DNA of 64,000 nt, from contig JAZUQZ010000031.1 in NCBI GenBank assembly GCA_045626925.1, positions 47,663-111,662 of the forward strand. Direction: 5' to 3'. A program made the translations under genes and the position numbers. Each line of letters starts with the position of its first letter. Within the stretch, counting starts at the first letter, position 1. The notes beneath the pieces were generated by a model. It saw only the letters and a program-made list of their open reading frames with translations. It was not told the origin of the DNA and did no database searches. Of the stretch, positions 63,401 through 64,000 are shown piece by piece. Origin of the DNA: Aphodoplasma sp045626925. Lineage in GTDB: Bacteria > Bacillota > Clostridia > UBA1381 > UMGS1253.

Positions 63401-63766
63401 TTGGGCGTTCCGTCGCGTATGAATATTGGACAGGTGCTTGAGGTTCATCTTGGTTATGCAGCTAAAAAGCTTGGATACAAGATTGCAACACCTGTATTTG
63501 ATGGCGCAAATGAGGATGATATTGCAAAAGCACTTGTTTCTGCAGGTTATGACGAAGATGGCAAGACTGTGCTCTATGATGGTCGTACAGGCGAACCATT
63601 TGACAATCGCGTAACGGTTGGATATATGTATTATTTGAAGCTGCATCATCTTGTTGATGATAAAATCCACGCGCGTTCAACGGGACCTTACTCGCTCGTT
63701 ACACAGCAGCCGCTCGGTGGTAAAGCTCAGTTCGGCGGACAGCGTTTCGGAGAAATGGAAGTATGA
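60470..63766 (+). CDS. rpoB: RNA polymerase beta subunit, interrupted by in-frame TGA
   Basis: 1098 codons of RpoB before a TGA. All main regions are present: the N-terminal [19 protein letters not shown], the rifampicin pocket ([20 protein letters not shown]...[19 protein letters not shown]; Asp, His and Ser at the usual resistance positions are wild type), [13 protein letters not shown], the catalytic-domain [16 protein letters not shown] region, and [15 protein letters not shown]. The next codon, which encodes an invariant Trp (EVWALEAYGAA), is TGA. The frame then continues in RpoB register to the end of the window. The ATG at 60470 has GAGGTG 8 nt upstream; one at 60464 is too close. No rplJ/rplL precede it. 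Confidence 0.95.
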   Translation: [1098 protein letters not shown]

Positions 63767-64000
63767 GCGCTTGAAGCTTACGGTGCTGCATATACTCTTC
63801 AGGAGATCCTCACTGTTAAGTCTGACGACGTTACAGGACGTGTTAAGACCTACGAAGCGATCGTTAAGGGTCAGAACATCCCCACTCCCGGCGTTCCCGA
63901 ATCCTTCAAGGTTCTTGTTAAGGAGCTGCAGGCACTCTGCCTGGATATCCGTGTGCTGGATAAGGACGGCAACGAGATCGAGCTGAAGGACGAGGATGAC
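63767..64000 (+). CDS. rpoB: Continuation of RpoB C-terminus in the same frame, 3' truncated by window
   Basis: 78 codons with no stop follow the TGA in the same frame and read as genuine RpoB C-terminus: ALEAYGAAYTLQEILTVKSD, then GRVKTYEAIVKGQNIPTPGVPESFKVLV. Codon use differs from the upstream part: every Ile is ATC, every Lys is AAG, and Leu is mostly CTG/CTC, whereas upstream ATT/ATA, AAA and CTT are common. This suggests a different source organism or an assembly join. It is not an independent gene. Confidence 0.8.

Noticed and set aside
63764..63766. TGA read as tryptophan (alternative genetic code)
   Set aside because: Trp is TGG elsewhere in rpoB and in other genes, and many genes in the window end at TGA in the right place. 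The code is standard, so the TGA needs another explanation.
1..64000. tRNA, rRNA, CRISPR array, insertion sequence or prophage
   Set aside because: I scanned all intergenic gaps for the T-loop motif GTTCGA, regular spaced repeats, transposase-like proteins and terminal inverted repeats and found nothing convincing. A tRNAscan-SE or Infernal run would be decisive.

Overview
The window reads as chromosome of an endospore-forming Clostridia-type Bacillota (Firmicute). It has AT-rich intergenic DNA, strong GGAGG-type ribosome binding sites, near-consensus TTGACA/TATAAT promoters with 17-bp spacers, spoIVA, tandem TGTCGAA (Spo0A-type) boxes, RNase M5-like, YabE/VanW envelope proteins and a dockerin protein. 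It is most likely an uncultured gut or anaerobic lineage. This rests on gene content and family resemblance only. The standard bacterial code applies: many genes end in TGA and tryptophans are TGG.

Layout. 1-2739 (+): end of an arginine operon (argD partial, argF, GNAT acetyltransferase) and a 59-aa small ORF. 2788-10931 (-): NSS-type transporter, cspA, trmK-nif3, then the classical origin-proximal operon rpmH-rnpA-yidD-yidC-jag-mnmE behind a perfect sigma-A promoter, and a 116-aa unknown. dnaA is absent from its usual place beside rpmH, although gene orientation flips here from mostly minus to mostly plus. 11255-13596 (+): ACT/UPF0210 pair and a small radical SAM protein. 13647-20557: VanW/G5 protein, YabE-like G5/3D protein, MreB-family protein, RNase M5-like protein, SpoIVA.

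20835-42049 (+) is a 21-kb, one-direction exopolysaccharide operon between one clear promoter and one terminator. It encodes an unusual HpcH/HpaI-aldolase::sugar-transferase fusion, a D-2-hydroxyacid dehydrogenase, a MenD-like ThDP enzyme, five glycosyltransferases, a broken TupA-like remnant, an EpsG-type polymerase, a polysaccharide pyruvyl transferase, a flippase, a complete UDP-N-acetyl-L-fucosamine route (FnlA-FnlB-FnlC type), an SDR, a nucleotidyltransferase, UDP-glucuronate 4-epimerase and UDP-glucose dehydrogenase. The predicted polymer contains L-FucNAc-type and uronic acid sugars, is probably pyruvylated, and may carry an unusual hydroxy-acid or keto-acid substituent. I regard this module as the best candidate for undescribed chemistry.

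42330-47521 (+): PucR/CdaR-like regulator, ftsE (with a non-canonical signature and D-loop), ftsX, EnvC-like M23 activator, CtpA protease. 47547-54966: metA (-), aspS, aconitase, isocitrate dehydrogenase (+), coaX and a phosphodiesterase (-). 55149-59159 (+): yerC-like regulator, methyltransferase, recD2, comF. 59204-59905 (-): a secreted dockerin protein. 60470-end (+): rpoB, preceded by an unusual leader. rpoB is broken by an in-frame TGA at the invariant Trp near its C-terminus, and codon usage switches at the same place. This is probably a chimeric or erroneous assembly join.

No rRNA, tRNA, CRISPR array, IS element or prophage was recognised.
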